Source of the DNA: Nymphaea colorata
Lineage: Eukaryota; Streptophyta; Magnoliopsida; Nymphaeales; Nymphaeaceae
Length of the DNA: 64,000 nucleotides
Assembly (NCBI RefSeq): GCF_008831285.2
Contig: NC_045146.1
Span: 21,569,149 to 21,633,148, forward strand
Direction: 5' to 3'
Within the stretch, counting starts at the first letter, position 1; each line of letters begins with the position of its first letter. The notes under the pieces were generated by a model. That model was not told the DNA's origin. It searched no databases and worked only from the letters and a program-made list of their open reading frames with translations. The translations under genes were made by a program, and so were the position numbers. Below, piece by piece: positions 37,948-51,509 of the stretch.

Positions 37948-38713
37948 TGGACGGGCACATGGCTGCACTGCCCCCCACTATTCGAATGACGGCCGCTGCT
38001 CTCCCCACCGGCTCGGCTGAGCTCCGGCCTTTCGGCTTCGACCATCCGTAACCGGATGACCGAAATGCCCCTGCTTCCAACGGAATCACGTCCGGCCCCC
38101 CCACCAATTCGGGACAATTTTTTCTTTTAGTTTCAAGGAGGGCAGCTTCGTCAACGGGTGGGGGCGGGCGGCCAGATTCCTCCTCCTCTCTCCGGCGGCA
38201 TGACCTTTTCTGACCTGATGGCTATAAACAGAAAATCCGAAGCCGTAAATGACGAGATTGCCCTCTTTGGCGTCCGGCCGGTTCTTCAGGGTTGGACGAA
38301 AAGACGGCGTAAGAAGTCGACTGACAATCGGAGAAGAAGAACACACTGTTTCTTCCCCTTCAATTTCGTGGGGTTAAAGGTCAGCCGTCAACTCTATGAT
38401 GTTACCATTGTTTTTCCTTTCTACCGCGCGGTAGAAAACTGGTGGGAGCTGTGGTGTGGTGAATTTGAGAGTGTGACTGCGGAAGCAAGCCATAAAGATA
38501 GGGAGAGCGAGAGGAAGATCACAAGGCTTCTGAAAAGGACAGAATGGGAAGAACGGAGATGGGGCCATACACTGCTTCAGTAGTTTATCTTCTTCTTCAT
38601 CATCATCGTCGTCGCCTGATAGTTGGCAATGCGTGCACATTAACACAACCCATCAGACCCACACTCCTACGCTACAGAAAACAAGGAGGAATCCAATTAA
38701 AGAAACCCCATAA

Positions 38714-38739
38714 AAGAGAGAGAGAGAGAGAGAGAGAGA
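38714..38739. repeat. (AG)n microsatellite
   Basis: About 12 AG units, opposite in strand sense to the TC repeat 800 bp away. Confidence 0.9.
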
Positions 38740-39023
38740 TCTAAGTTTAAGAATACAATTAAACTTTTGGCAATCTTCACACTTTTTTCCGGTTTTATCT
38801 ATCTGCCAACTATTTGCTTAGGTCCCAGATCTCCTCCTACTTTTGGTTCGGTCCCAATTTAATTACCAAATGCTGGAGCCACTACATTATGATCGGGTTT
38901 GTGTTTACTAGATACGTGTTTGTTTTCTGGGCCAACTGGGGACGGCATCTGATCTACACATAAAGATTTGGCCCTAGGGGATGCATATAGACGTTCTTAA
39001 AAAGTTTTTTTAAGTAGACAATG

Positions 39024-39090
39024 TGCAGTGGTTGGTGTAATGGGTTGGGCAATCACCGTTTGATTCCCATGATTGCGTTTTCTCATACAC
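39024..39090 (+). mobile_element. Possible tRNA-derived SINE head
   Basis: GTGGTTGGTGTAATGGG resembles a pol III A box, and GTTTGATTCCC about 25 nt later resembles a B box. Together they look like the 5' head of a tRNA-derived SINE. No intact tRNA cloverleaf can be drawn, and the 3' end is not defined. Confidence 0.4.
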
Positions 39091-39289
39091 CGGCACTCCC
39101 TCTTCTTCTTTTTTCTTTCTTTTCCGGCGCTCCCATGAACATTCACGACTGGACTGTCCCTTTCCACGATGCTTAAAAATTAATGGAGTCAATAATAAAA
39201 CAACAATTATGCTAAATTAATGGTGGGATTTCACTTCGTCAACGAAAACCTTCTTTTTAAGTTTTCTATATTCTCAAATGACACCAAGA

Positions 39290-39450
39290 AAAAAATAGTT
39301 TCGGCTTTCTGTCATGCGGTAGGATTCTCCGGCTTGCATGAAGGATGACACCGAAAAAAAAAAAAAAAAGTCACGGCTGGGATTCGATCCAGGGACTTCT
39401 TCTTTTACCAAATACTTCCCAAGCAAGATAATTCCATCATATCTGATAAA
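39290..39450 (-). mobile_element. Possible second tRNA-like SINE relic, opposite orientation
   Basis: On the minus strand TCCCTGGATCGAATCCCAG is a good pol III B box / T-loop-like sequence, preceded by a tRNA-like stretch (TATCTTGCTTGGGAAG) and followed by a T-rich tract (plus-strand A run 39356-39369). It lies about 250 bp from the plus-strand SINE-like head but is a different family by sequence. Confidence 0.4.
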
Positions 39451-40503
39451 ATTTTTCCACAATCATCTCTAGCGTGGCAAACGTTCAGTTTTGTGACCCC
39501 ACATGTTCTTTTTTGTTTCTTACGCTAGAAAATCTCGGTGCAGTAAGACTCAGATGCGCTCATCTTCCAGTTTTTTACGTTCGTTGAGTAGAAAATTACT
39601 TTCCGGCGAGTCACAGGTATCCATAACATGAAGACGATATATGTTGGCAACTTGATCATTTCTAGATGTTTGAGATGTGTAAAAGATAGCTAGAAGGTGG
39701 ATTTGCAGACTGGTCGCTACTTGAGAATTTGATTAACCTAATTTAGATCCGTTTAAGTTCCTTAATCAGACGCCAAAAGGAAGAGGTCATAGTCATGCTA
39801 ACAATGATTTCGAACTGCATTATGCCTCTTTAGCTTTCTGAAATCATCCAGAGCAAAGGAAAATTCCCTTTATGATGCAATCATAATAACCAAAAGTTTC
39901 TGAGTTAAAGCATCTAGAGAGATCAGGAGCTGCCATTGATTGTAAGGAATGATTACTTGCAGAAGAATCGATGCTTTTAGACGAAAAGGACTTGATTTGC
40001 TATCTCTCTAATCATTGAAATTGTGCTTAGTTCTTAATCATCGTTTATTCCTAAGGCAAAAAACATCTTAATTAATTTCCAACAAGGCAACAACGTTCCT
40101 TGTTCTTCTGTTTCCAATTTTGCACTTCTTTTCAAGATGATCATTGTGCAATGCTGCTTTCTATGGAAACATATGTTCCAAGAATGATTTTTGAGTATCA
40201 TGACGAAAATGTTGCGGCTACGAATTAATTGGCATCTGAATTTAAGCCCAAGGAATTCCTCTCGGCAGATAAGCTTTAACTTTCTTCTCAGTTTTGTAAT
40301 TCTCAACTGAAGACATGCAACCTCATATTCTTCTTATCTTAGTTAGCTTTATTTATGGGAAATGAGAAATAAATAAATGAATTACAACAAGCAACTTCGT
40401 TTACCTGATGCAAGACAGACTCTCCCTTCAAATTATTGATTTGATCCCATGCAGTAGGTTGAGTTATACGTTACACAACTATTAAAAGTAGTAGCTATGT
40501 AAA

Positions 40504-40506
<3 letters not shown>

Positions 40507-40534
<28 letters not shown>
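40507..40534. repeat. (AT)n microsatellite
   Basis: About 14 AT units in gene-free DNA. Confidence 0.9.
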
Positions 40535-42825
40535 GGACCAAACATATCTAAAGTTGTTCAATATGTCCTTATATCAATAAGAAGCCATAGGGGCCTCGTG
40601 GGCAGGTGTACATGAGATATTGGCAACCTTATCAGTAATGATCCACTGATGTCATTCAACTTTACCCAAAAAATAAGATAGAAATCCCCAGCTTTTCCAT
40701 GGAGTTGTCCTCACAAGGCATGGAGATCATAAGGGCTATAGCCCACCCAGGGTTTACTTTTCAATGTATGGACTTCTTTGAGTGATATGATATTTTGAAG
40801 TTTCTTTGTCATATTTATTTTTTTTAGATAAAAGATATCCCCGAAATTAATAATCAATTATACTGGTTAGACGTTATTCCAACTATCAAGGTCAAGCAAG
40901 GGGTCCAGCCTTATCTATCTCCAACTTACCACTTATAAAGGAAAAAAATCTGCGAATATATATATATATATACACACTCGACATCATGATCATGATTTTT
41001 CCATTAGGACCAAATGAACGAAACGTCTGAACTTGAATTATGTGCCTGGTCCATCCCTTTGGAGCCTACCACTACAGGTGGGGCATATAAGTGCTCAATC
41101 TTGTCTAGCTTCCTTTATGAAAAGCGGGAGAAAAAAGACTGAGTAAAATAAAATAGATCAACTACGGTGGCATTTGATCGTTTTAGATCTAATGTGATTG
41201 CTAATTCTGGAAATGAATCGATCGGCTTCATTAGAACAGTTAAGTGGATGCAAGCGACCATCTAAAGAGTTTAATGCTCATGAGATACAAGTCAAGGAGG
41301 TTGGGAACTTTGACATAAATGTATTCGGCAAATAATTAATCAGATTAAATACCATTAAACTTTCTAGTGGAACTTCTCAACAAAACTTACTTAGACGCAG
41401 TGGTTGAGGTAAGATTGTGCATCATTACCACCAAAATGACGCTATTTGTGTCACTGTATACCTTCAGTCGAAGAATGTATAATCTCGGGCCATCCCATTT
41501 TATAACTTTGTCTTGGAAGAATAATTAAAGTCTTTAGGCCTTAATAGCAATAGTGTGGTAAAATAAACTAAAGGATATGTATCAAAATCTACACTTTTTG
41601 TTAACAAACCTCAAAACTTACTTTAATTGACTTAGGAATTCATATATAATAAGACCATGAGCACTAAGCTTTGTTAGGTAAGTTTCTATATAATCACAAA
41701 CATTAAAGTCTCACAAGTTAAGCATCACTTTCGTGACATTTACCTAGACAACCGCCCTTTCTGAAAAGCACTAAGTGGCATAATTAGGAGTGTTACAATG
41801 AACAAAGGCATATGACCCATTTGAAGTTTCAAGCCCCCCAGCATTGAATGTGCAAGCCAGATCCAATTTTATGTCTCCTCACACTGACGCTATTCTGTTA
41901 GATTAGTACCATATAAGTGCCCAAGAGAGCCCATTTTTTTCTGCACTAATTAATTCCTTTTCACAACAAATGATGACCATATTCAAATCAGTTTTAGCTA
42001 AACGGCAGCCGGTGAAAATAATCGGGTCCAGACTCATATTTAGCTGTTTGTCTTGTAAAATTGATTTAAGGTGAGCTGTGTTTGATTTGATGGATCTCGA
42101 GACCAGGAACTGGCAATCGTGCTGCCTTGCCTCTCTTCTTTCCAACATATCATAATGATCAAATGTCTCAGAATGGTCCTCTTGAGATCTTGATATTCTA
42201 TTTAGAAAAGACTGGAACATCTAACTTTCTCACTCATGAAAGCAATCTACATCACTCTCTTTAGGGTTTTACGTACACGCGGTTGTCCACGAAAAACAAC
42301 CAGTTCAAGTAGGCGTTATATTGAAGGCATGATCTCTCTTGAGTGCTTTAATCCGTGAGAAAACGTGATGGCCTTCAAGCAAAGTTTGCACTGCGGTTCA
42401 TCATGGCGTATCAAAATTTAATTTGGCACCTTAATTAGGTCGTTTGTGTTTGTTGGCCGTTCATTCATTTGATTAGACGTTTCTTAGTGGCAGTTATCTC
42501 TCAGATTCCAAGTTCCTCTTATCTTACCACCTTTTATTTTTAAAAATTTTTTTCGAAAGTACTTGTAATTATGTCTTTCTGATCTTGACGCTCAACTGTT
42601 TATATATATATATATATATATAACACGATAATCACATTGCAGAAGCCAAAAGTCATGAAATATGAATTTAAAAATGTTGTGAAATTTTCCTCCTATAAAT
42701 TCATCGAATCTTAGATATCTTGTATGAGGGGTAAATGAATTTAAGATAGATAATTGTGGTCGTAAGGGTAGTTGTGTAAATGGGCGTCCAGCAACTGACA
42801 ACCGCCCAAGCCGTGGACCCTCTGA

Positions 42826-42859
42826 GCCGAAGCCGAAGCCGAAGCCGAAGCCGAAGCCG
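42826..42859. repeat. (GCCGAA)n hexanucleotide repeat, about 5.7 copies
   Basis: Perfect six-base units. On the minus strand one frame would read Gly-Phe repeats and another Ser-Ala repeats, but neither frame has gene support. Confidence 0.9.
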
Positions 42860-42921
42860 TGTGAAGAGAAAAGGTGGGGATGAAGGGCATCTTTGAGGGC
42901 GACAGCAGGGCCCCTAGGAAC

Positions 42922-42933
42922 CGACACGTGTCG
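42922..42933. promoter_or_regulatory. Palindromic ABRE/G-box (CGACACGTGTCG)
   Basis: A 12-bp perfect palindrome with the ACACGTGT core recognised by ABF/AREB bZIP factors. A second perfect palindrome, AAGACGGGCCGTCTT, follows at 42936-42950. Both are in a GC-rich patch (about 42780-43130) that looks promoter-like, although no gene was found next to it. Confidence 0.4.
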
Positions 42934-45900
42934 AGAAGACGGGCCGTCTTAACTGCTTTACGTAGGGGATGAGGAGGTGAAGTGGGTCCCACGCTTCTTT
43001 GTCCATAAACGCCCGCAACTTTGGTGCATTTGCTTGCCCCCCTCCCTCTTTTCCCTCCGCCCCCTCCCCTCTTTCCGTTTTTCGCTGGTGCCCCACCACA
43101 TGCCCTTCAATAAATGCTAAGAAGAACCCCACCACCTCTTCTAACTTTCCCCCTCACGCTCAACTTGCTTTTTCTTTTCTTTTTTTTTGTTCTTTCAGGA
43201 AACTTAATAAAAATAAAAATTTCACAAATTTGAAAAAAAAGAAGAAGAAGAAGAAGAAAAATCTTTTTTGTTTGGACTGCGAAACGGGATGGTAGAATTT
43301 AGAAACAGCACCATGTAGTTACTAGGAGAGGCCCCTTTGAGCACTGGCCAACAGAAATTTGTGGGTTTTCTTTTTTAACGTGGTAGACTGATCCTAGTGG
43401 TTCCGCTTCTTTACAGTCTTTTTCTCTCTTTTTTCATTCCTGAATTTCTTTCAGTTCGAATCTGTTGTCCAGATAAGCTAAAAACCGGCTTTGTTCTTCT
43501 TGCAACAACCGCGCAAAGGAAATGAGTTTCTGATCTTTTTTTTTCTTCTTTTCTACGCAGTCGGTTGTTCGGGCACTGTTTCTTTCTTCTTCTTCTTCTT
43601 CTACAAGCACTCAAAACAAAAAATCTGTTGCAACACATGAATTGCGTTCTCAGAGGGATAAGGTCGATACTCCGCCTCCCTCTCTCCCCCGAATGAAACC
43701 CTTTTTTAGCAACGCTTTTGCGTCTCTAAATCCTCTTTCGAGATGTTCACCGAAACTACTCTCAACTAAAAGCATTGCTGAGAATAGCGGTTATTAATGC
43801 CGAAACTTTATTAATTTCTGATCTCCTGTTGAGAAAGAGAGAAGAAAAGGGGAGAAGCACATGTACATGAAGCTTTCATGGGCCAATAATTTCTCTGAAA
43901 AATACGGCATATCTACCAGTGCGTAATGATCCAGAATGGGAATTAAATGGCATCGGAAAAGAATGAGCAGACAGTGAGGAGGCTGGAGGAAGTGGTTGTA
44001 ACCGTCACGCCAAGCACATAAAGCATGATGTGAGTTGTGGATTTCGCCATGACAGTATACTAGATTTCATCTCTCTCTCTCTCTCTCATCCCCATCGTCC
44101 CCTTTCTCTTTCGTTGGGGAAAGTGAGGAATTAAGAGATGAGCTGCCAAATTGACACAAATTTATGCTTGTTACGAGAATGAAGACATTTTCTCGATAAA
44201 GTAACCATGGCTGCGACATGGGCAGCCCTCAGAAACACTGCTGAACCTTAGCCACGGCCTTCTCTCGTTTCACTTTCACCTTGTCTAGTTTTTTTTGGGT
44301 AGCGGGGGCCCTCCCGGCCACGGAAGATTTTTGGACCTGTCCTTTGCCTCATGAACCTAGCTACCTCACCATGCATCGCTTTGGTTAAACCCATGCAGCC
44401 CATAATCCGGCCCTCGGTTCAAGTTCAAAGAGACAAGGCCCACTTGGGTTTTGGATTTTACGAGTCTGGAATTTTTTGTAAATTTGGTGTTTGGTGGGGA
44501 GCGATGGAAGAAGCAAGAAAATAAATGAATTATTCTTGTGGTATACGTTCGCCTTCGTTTAAGGAGTAGGCCATACTGTATAGTGACCTCCACCACCGAG
44601 GAATTATTGAACCATAACTCTTGAATTATTGGACTTAGGGCTACTGTTTAATTTATTAGTATCGGTGTCAACTACGCCAACTGTAAAAAAAAAATTTCAG
44701 TCCGTTAACAAGAAACTCTCATAAATCTATCAGCATTAACAAATATTAGCGTTTCTTCCATTCTTATATACGAGTAGCAGCGTAGTCTGCGTTACATAAT
44801 ATTGTTGATCAATTTTCTCCAATTCTTTTCATTTTCTTGTAGTTTTCTTCCTTCCCGAGTTGTTTTTTTTTCCTGATACATTTATGGAAGGGGCCGGAGA
44901 GCTTCTTCTTTTTCAATGGTTCATGAGATTTTGGGCCCTTATGTTTTAACTTTGTATCAATGATCAGGACTACAGATCTAGAGCGGTTCCATCATTAACT
45001 AAATGACACAAGAGTTGACCTAAGTTTTATCTTAAACGACGTTTCTTAGAAGGATGGAACTGCGTTTCAGTAATGCTATTAGAAGACAAAGAACAAGAGA
45101 AAAGATAAAGAGAGGAATAAAAAGAAAGGCAATATCCGCAAATAGCTAGAAAAGAAATTGGCAACAGTTTTCAATATTACATCAGAAAGTATACAAGGAG
45201 TTATTGTGGAAGAGGTGAGAAAGACGCATGTGACTCTGGTTGGCACACGTCCTTGCCTTGACAAGTCTCGGACCTCATCTTGGTAGCCATTAAATAAAAA
45301 TGAAATGCTGGTTTGACCTAGCTGATCATTTCATAACTAAGAGTAAATGAAAGAAGAGGACATCGACGGCATATTACAGCACTGGACATGAAAAATATTT
45401 TGTCAATTGAGACGCAATTATCGATTCACCTCATGCATGGTCCCTCTACATCTACAAAAGTTGGTTTTTCTCCTTTTTCTTTCACAAATTCGAAAAGAAT
45501 TGAATTCCAACCTGAACCCTCTTGGAAGTTGTAGCAGTAAACTCTACTTGCTGATGTGCTTCCCTAATTCCATGGTAGTGCACCAATAGCTTCGGTTTGA
45601 GCAAGCAATGATGTCTGTAAGAATCATATTTCATAACTTTGTATACGACAGCCAATCCATTCCTACCCCACCATATATGCCAATCCTTTATAGTCTCTTG
45701 TTATGTTTTGATCGGTTCAAACATTCACATGCAAATCCAATTCACTTGTGCAGTTTCTGCAAGTACTCCAAAACCTACCACTATAAAAACAAACAAGTGT
45801 GGTAATAAGTGTCTTGGTTCTATCTTCTATGAGCTCGCGACGTGGGTTAGGAGACGAAGTCACGAACCGCGACCGACAAGATCTACGGTCGATTCATTTT

Positions 45901-48354
45901 CATTATTTGCATTTAGATTTGCTTATCTTGTATGGATATTGGGTATCATATCCTAATTTAAATCTTAGGAGAATTTGTATAGCAGAATTAGGGTTCCTGT
46001 TTCTTTTGAAAGTGTTCATTACCAAGTCCTTGGCAGGGCATTGCAAGTTTGGTATTTTTACTTTTCCTCGTATATTTTTCTTTCACTTAATTTGTTGTGT
46101 TATAACTAGATGCCACTATGAGCACTTAATATCTGCATTAAGATCTTGAAGTAACTTACTCAAAAAGCACATAACGCGGAATGAAGGCAGCATCTGAGAG
46201 AAAAAAGACAACCACAACATAATTTTTTGTCTTTTTCTTTTTATTCTTTGAAGAAAAGATCAAAATTTTGCAGACAAGGTATACTGCTTAGTGAAATATT
46301 GCTACGCCTTTTGTGTACATAAGGATGTGCTTGCATGATCGGGAGATCTTTTTGTGGATCAGATAAAGTTGTCCAACAACTGGTTGGACCCCTTGGGATC
46401 TGATATTAATTTTATCCCTAGAATATACATGTGGTAAATCTGGAAAGGGTTGCTCGAGATAACTTTTTTCTGCATCCTAATGGTTTACAGAACCCAGACT
46501 AAAAGCAGGATACTAATATTAAATTAGATAAATTATTCGACGATGAAAACATTAAAAGTGGAATCCTCCTACTTGTAATTTGCTTGAGTAGATCGTCTCA
46601 ACTTTGCGTTACCTTTGCTAGCAGTGTTCATGGCAAAAGTCGTCTGAGTCAACTTGTGACTTGCCTGGGACGATCCGGGTCGGCCCTAACTTAGTCTACA
46701 TTGTAGGGTCAAACACATTGAGCTGTTGACTTGACTCACCCAAACCAGTAAAAAACTGACCGGGTCAGCTGAGATTTGTGGTTGACTTGACCGATCCGGT
46801 CAATTTAGACTCTCTTAGTTATGGTTAAAGGTCACCACCAAGTTGACTTGCCGGACTCACCGAGACGTTTTTGGCAAGTCCGATACTCTTGAAGAGAGAA
46901 CTATTATTCGAAGACGGATCGGTTTCCTTGGTGTAACACTGCATTCAAAGAGTTCATCTACCAATTTGATGTGTGCCAGGAAAAATGTCAATGGACAAAA
47001 GAAATCGTCTGCCCCAGTGATCGTAGTATGTAGTATGGCCACTCATAATTAAACCAGTACTGGAACTTGAACTTTCAGTCCTGCCAGCCAAGTTAGGGGG
47101 TGAGCTTTATTATAATATCTGCTTTTGCTGTTAAAATTATCATTATATGTTCCTATTTCAATGTATGAGCATTGCAAAAGAACAAATTGCTTGTTGAAAA
47201 TCAAAAACAGGTTAGAAAAAGACACATGAAAGCGAAACTGGGAACTACAATTTCCTCTCTGTCATAATCTAAGTCAGAAAATCTCAACGTCAGCCGGCCC
47301 CTCGTAGAAACATTGCAAAGGCGTCAGTTGGTCGTCCTCGACCATAGATTTTTGCCCACTGTGTTTGGCTCCATAAGTTGGTGATATGGAATATCGATCA
47401 TATGGTCTGTATCACGAGAGATTTCGTCAGCCATTCGTACTGGAGGAGAACCATATTTGGAGAAAGATCTAAGGAATCGGGTATAGGTTATATCAAGTTA
47501 TGATTTGGGGCCCCTGGTTTGTTTGGAAACAGTAGCAGCTGCTTGATGTGCATGGGCTGACAACGATACTAATGGCCAGGAGGGTCACCTTGCAACTTGT
47601 CCTACGAATTTAGGCTTGCGGAAAATTTCCGTGATGTTAATGAACAAGACATACTTCTAGTTATTAACAATATCTTTCGCTTCGTTTCGTTGAAGCCGCG
47701 TCAGAAGTATCTGCAGGGATATGATCCACCAGCCTGCTAGTTATTTTTATGAGGCATAAGCAGAAGAATATTTGAAATAACCGGCTAGTATTCTCGTGAT
47801 TGGTGTAGCCTCAAAAGAGTATGTTTTCCATAAGGAAATGGGTCGAGGTTCGAGGATTTGTTTGTAGCAAAATAGTCCATGAACGATTCCTATCCTTCAG
47901 ATGCCACATGAAAACAACGCATTGGGTGTCCTTCTATTTACGTATTCATAGTGTATAATAAGTACTGAATTTGCGACAAACTCCCAAGGTCAGATGGAAA
48001 AAACTAGAAAAGTTGCACATATCTGGCGTCCAACCTGGTGAGATTGTCCAAGCTTTTGTCTAACAGCGTTTGAAATGCTTAGACTTGATACCTTTGCAAA
48101 ACGAGTTATCCAGGTAGTCAAACTTGTCCTTGAGATCCTCCGTAAGGTATACACACAAGTACAAAAGCTTTCAATGGCAAAAAGTGCCCACCACGGGATT
48201 TGGACTTTTGGTGTCCTGTCCAACTAGGCAAAGAAATGCGTGCTGCAGCAGCTAAAATTCGTCCATACAATCACTTGTTCATGGAATCACTATAAAGGGA
48301 CAACAGGGGCAATTACACACATACTCGTTTTCCAAACACGAGAAGCACGTTCTG

Positions 48355-48548
48355 CAAATGCTAAAGAACATAAAGAATTAGATCTTGCATACAGGTTTAG
48401 AATTGAAACCTGCAGCAGGAGATAAACCTGCAACCAAACAACCTTATTCTTTGCCTTCTCTTTTTCTATTGGAACGTACTTCTTCATAACAGCAGGTTCA
48501 AATAGGGCATGGTCGACACTGAGGACTTTTAGGCTCAGTTGTATGATT
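48355..48548 (-). pseudogene. Exon-like segment, arm 1 of a distant inverted duplication
   Basis: This segment is repeated in inverted orientation at 52819-53008 with high but imperfect identity. Read on the minus strand it translates as coding-like sequence, ALFEPAVMKKYVPIEKEKAK followed by NKVVWLQ, ending near a CAG|GTTTAT donor-like site. The charged, protein-like character suggests a captured or dead exon. I do not recognise the parent family. Sequence outside the arm does not match around arm 2. Confidence 0.5.
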
Positions 48549-51509
48549 ATTACAGGACATACTTTAATGTTTGCTCCCGTCTTACTTCCATCGATCAGTA
48601 TCATTAGCAAAAGTGTATTCCCTGACCTATTCGAAACTGTCAGGCAGCAAAACCATGACACTCCAAGCCCACCTTCCCATAACAACTGGCATGAGAGTCT
48701 AAAGACCAGAATCAACTCCTGACAACCAAAGGCCAAACCCAGGCTGCAGTCAAGAAGAGCATGACAAATCGGCTGTAACTAGAGCTACGTTAAGTTTCTC
48801 TTAGAAAAATCAACAAGAAAACAGCAACACAAACTGCCCCTTTTTCCCACTGCCGCATAAAATTTGGCAACCTCACCAAGTCCCACATAAAAGGGAAAGC
48901 GTGGGGCCTTACAGACAATGGTTGTTCTGTTTCGAGCGACGATATGACATTAGTGTCTACGCCCCGTATTCTAGCATCCTTGGTATTGCTCCTATGGAAT
49001 GCAGAATTCCACATTGCTCAATTCTTGTGCTTGTTATGAACGACAAGAACCACTACAGTTTTCAGTGCCCGAGTCCTCCCATCATGAAGCCAAACATTAG
49101 CAAGCACAGTATCCAGGCCGAATTCATTCTAGTGAATATGATAACATTTGCTTCAAATTCATGACCAGAAGACTGAGAAGTTAATGGAGGTCGAAAACAA
49201 TAAAGTGGAATCCGTTGGCAGATAAACTGTTTCAACATCTCCATACCAAAACTTCCATTTGGGAATAACAAGATTCCAGCCATTCAACTACACGGGTTCA
49301 CTTTCCTATGGATGCTCTACATGATTAGTACAGGAATGCTCGACAGTGGTAAAATGGCAATTCCAGTAGAGTTGAACACAAGCACCAGGAATAACCACCC
49401 CCCCCCTTCCCCCACAACAAAAATGTACACTATAACATCAGTACAATGCATTGGACATGAATGTGCTCGTTTTTGCTTGTGCAAGTTTTCTGGTTTTGTT
49501 TGCTTGCCCATGAATTTGCAACTTAAAAAATGAAGCTGTCTATACATTCACCTTCAAACAGGCAAAGCCACATACCTTAGTTTGAAAATATTCTAAACCA
49601 AGTTCCAACAGGGACACAATGACAGTCCACATTTCCATCTGAAAGTAACATTCAAGAAAATAAACTGATGCAAATAAAATACAATGTACCAAGAAGTAAG
49701 AAACCACAATAAATACATCGGTATATCTGAAGCAATAGAAAATTCATGACCAGATAAATAACACTGTAACATGGATGTCAATTTTGGCCTGGTCAACTAA
49801 AGAGGGAACTTCTTGCACAAACACATGTTATATTCATATGAAAAATATATGTGTGATTCATCAAGCACATCAGTTAAACTGACGTAAGTTTTGAGTTGGA
49901 ACTCGCAGTCGCAGTCATATATGGTTCCTCCTAAAAGAATCTAGGTTTTCCCGCACTCCATGTCTTGCCACATACATGCGCAACTGTATCTGTCCCATGT
50001 GGAAGTTATGGAAGTTCAAATCAGTTTAGTGACAAGAATTGGCCAAGATAATGAACTTATTGCACCAACATGCGTTGTTGAGATTCAACCTCAAAATTAT
50101 ACTGGATGCCTGTAATCTCTATTTAACAAGTTATACTAGTTTGCTTCTTAAGAAATGGGGCATAGTAAAGGCATGACAATAAAAGAGAAGAAAGGTTTCA
50201 AAAGTTCAGAAGATATCTTAATTTATCAACATAGAGACTTTAAGAAAGAAATAGACTGAAGTTCATAAAGGACAAGTAACTCTCTTTCGCTTAAATTGTT
50301 TCAGTAATATTCCAGCACCAAACACAGGTGACTAGAGAGAATAAACCTAGACCAACAATGCACATATAGACTGATCATGCACCATAAATATGCTGTGTCC
50401 AACGAACACATTTTTGCCTAAAATGCCTTTTATCATAATTTCTCATCTTAATTTCATGACATTATCAAAATTAGGCAGCCAATGATATATGAAGAGGCCA
50501 GAGAAGATAACAACTGGATCCAATGTAATAAGCTGAAAAGCTCAAATCATGCGTTAAGTTCACATGCACGGTCCACTCTATTGTCTAAAGGCCAGATGAC
50601 AAAGATTTTGATGGATGAAAATTGGATAAAAATGATCAAATGTAAGTGGCATAGTACTGTTAAACATATGATTATTTAGTTAGCAGTGCACTATGGAAAT
50701 CCATTTATAAAGGTTGTCATAATAAAACTGCTACATCTTCAGGCAATTAGCTCCGGTATCAACTAGCATTTAGCAAATGAAGAACCCAATCAGGATCTAA
50801 CAAATGTAGGCATGCAGAACTAGACAAGTCAGTGAAGCAAAGCAAGCAAAATGAAACAGCTTCAGAGCTTCCAACATTTACTTTAAAAATTCATCATCTC
50901 ATTACTTATTCTTCACTTTCTAACAGAATAAACAATTGCAAGTCTTACTGTAACTAGATGATGCTATCACAACTGGGAGTTTTGGAGTTATTAATCACAC
51001 TGAAATCCTGTGTGGAAAATGAATGCAGTGGAAAGATCAAGCTTAGACAGGTAAAGAAACAAAACTGTGGTTTCAGAATAGAAGCTTCTTCGCACACCTT
51101 ACAAGTCACGCGGGAAAAATATTGTGAAATAATGCATAAACTATACCAAGTGATTGGGCGTAGAGTGCACAATAGTGTAGGAAGCATTAGCATCTTATGA
51201 CCACTTGCCCATATACCAAATATATAATCAGCTATTTCAGTTTATGCATTCCCATACAAATGTTCACTTGAAGGATAACAAAGGATAATAAAACAGGTTA
51301 ACAGTGCTGTAACATAGACTTCTATACCATAAACCTAAAGCTGAAAATGAAAATGAAAAAACTGGGTTGTTCTGGATACAGATAATGAATCGGCTGCTGC
51401 CCTAGATATTGTGTATCTCACAAAGAATCTACTTTGTTGGAATTTGAAAAGGTGAATCTTTTTTACAGCACTAAAGCAGAAAACAGGGCATCAATATCAG
51501 CTTGCCGCC
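48549..51509. other. Gene-free region between the inverted arms
   Basis: AT-rich spacer with several short open frames on both strands and none with recognisable domains. A C10-type run occurs near 49397-49407. Minus-strand frames at 48790-49014 and 49062-49283 look superficially protein-like but lack family resemblance and splice context. Confidence 0.5.

Larger units (their letters stand above)
37101..48354. other. Gene-free intergenic region
   Basis: No supported gene. 37200-38600 is mixed GC-rich, CT/GA-rich DNA upstream of the trihelix gene and could include distal promoter; its 141-codon plus-strand frame (38158-38583) has no domain. Farther on there are dinucleotide repeats (37915-37942 TC, 38714-38739 AG, 40507-40534 and 40953-40972 AT, 42600-42622 AT), two SINE-like relics near 39030 and 39400, a GC-rich ABRE-bearing patch (about 42780-43130), a GAA run (about 43230-43258) and a decayed repetitive segment rich in TTGACTTG and GACTCACC words (about 46620-46880). 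Confidence 0.55.

Noticed and set aside
38158-38583. 141-codon plus-strand frame upstream of the trihelix gene
   Set aside because: Located in low-complexity promoter-like DNA without recognisable domain or splice context.
39356-39420. Possible tRNA gene because of the GGATCGAATCCC T-loop-like word
   Set aside because: No cloverleaf with acceptor, D and anticodon stems can be drawn; it is better explained as a SINE relic.
46620-46880. Segment with repeated TTGACTTG and GACTCACC words, similar in flavour to 60540-60860
   Set aside because: The two segments could not be aligned convincingly by eye and no terminal repeats or target duplications were found, so no element was called.
48290-48736. 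148-codon minus-strand frame as a single gene
   Set aside because: Only the central duplicated block looks coding; the rest is not protein-like, so I report the block as a fragment rather than a gene.
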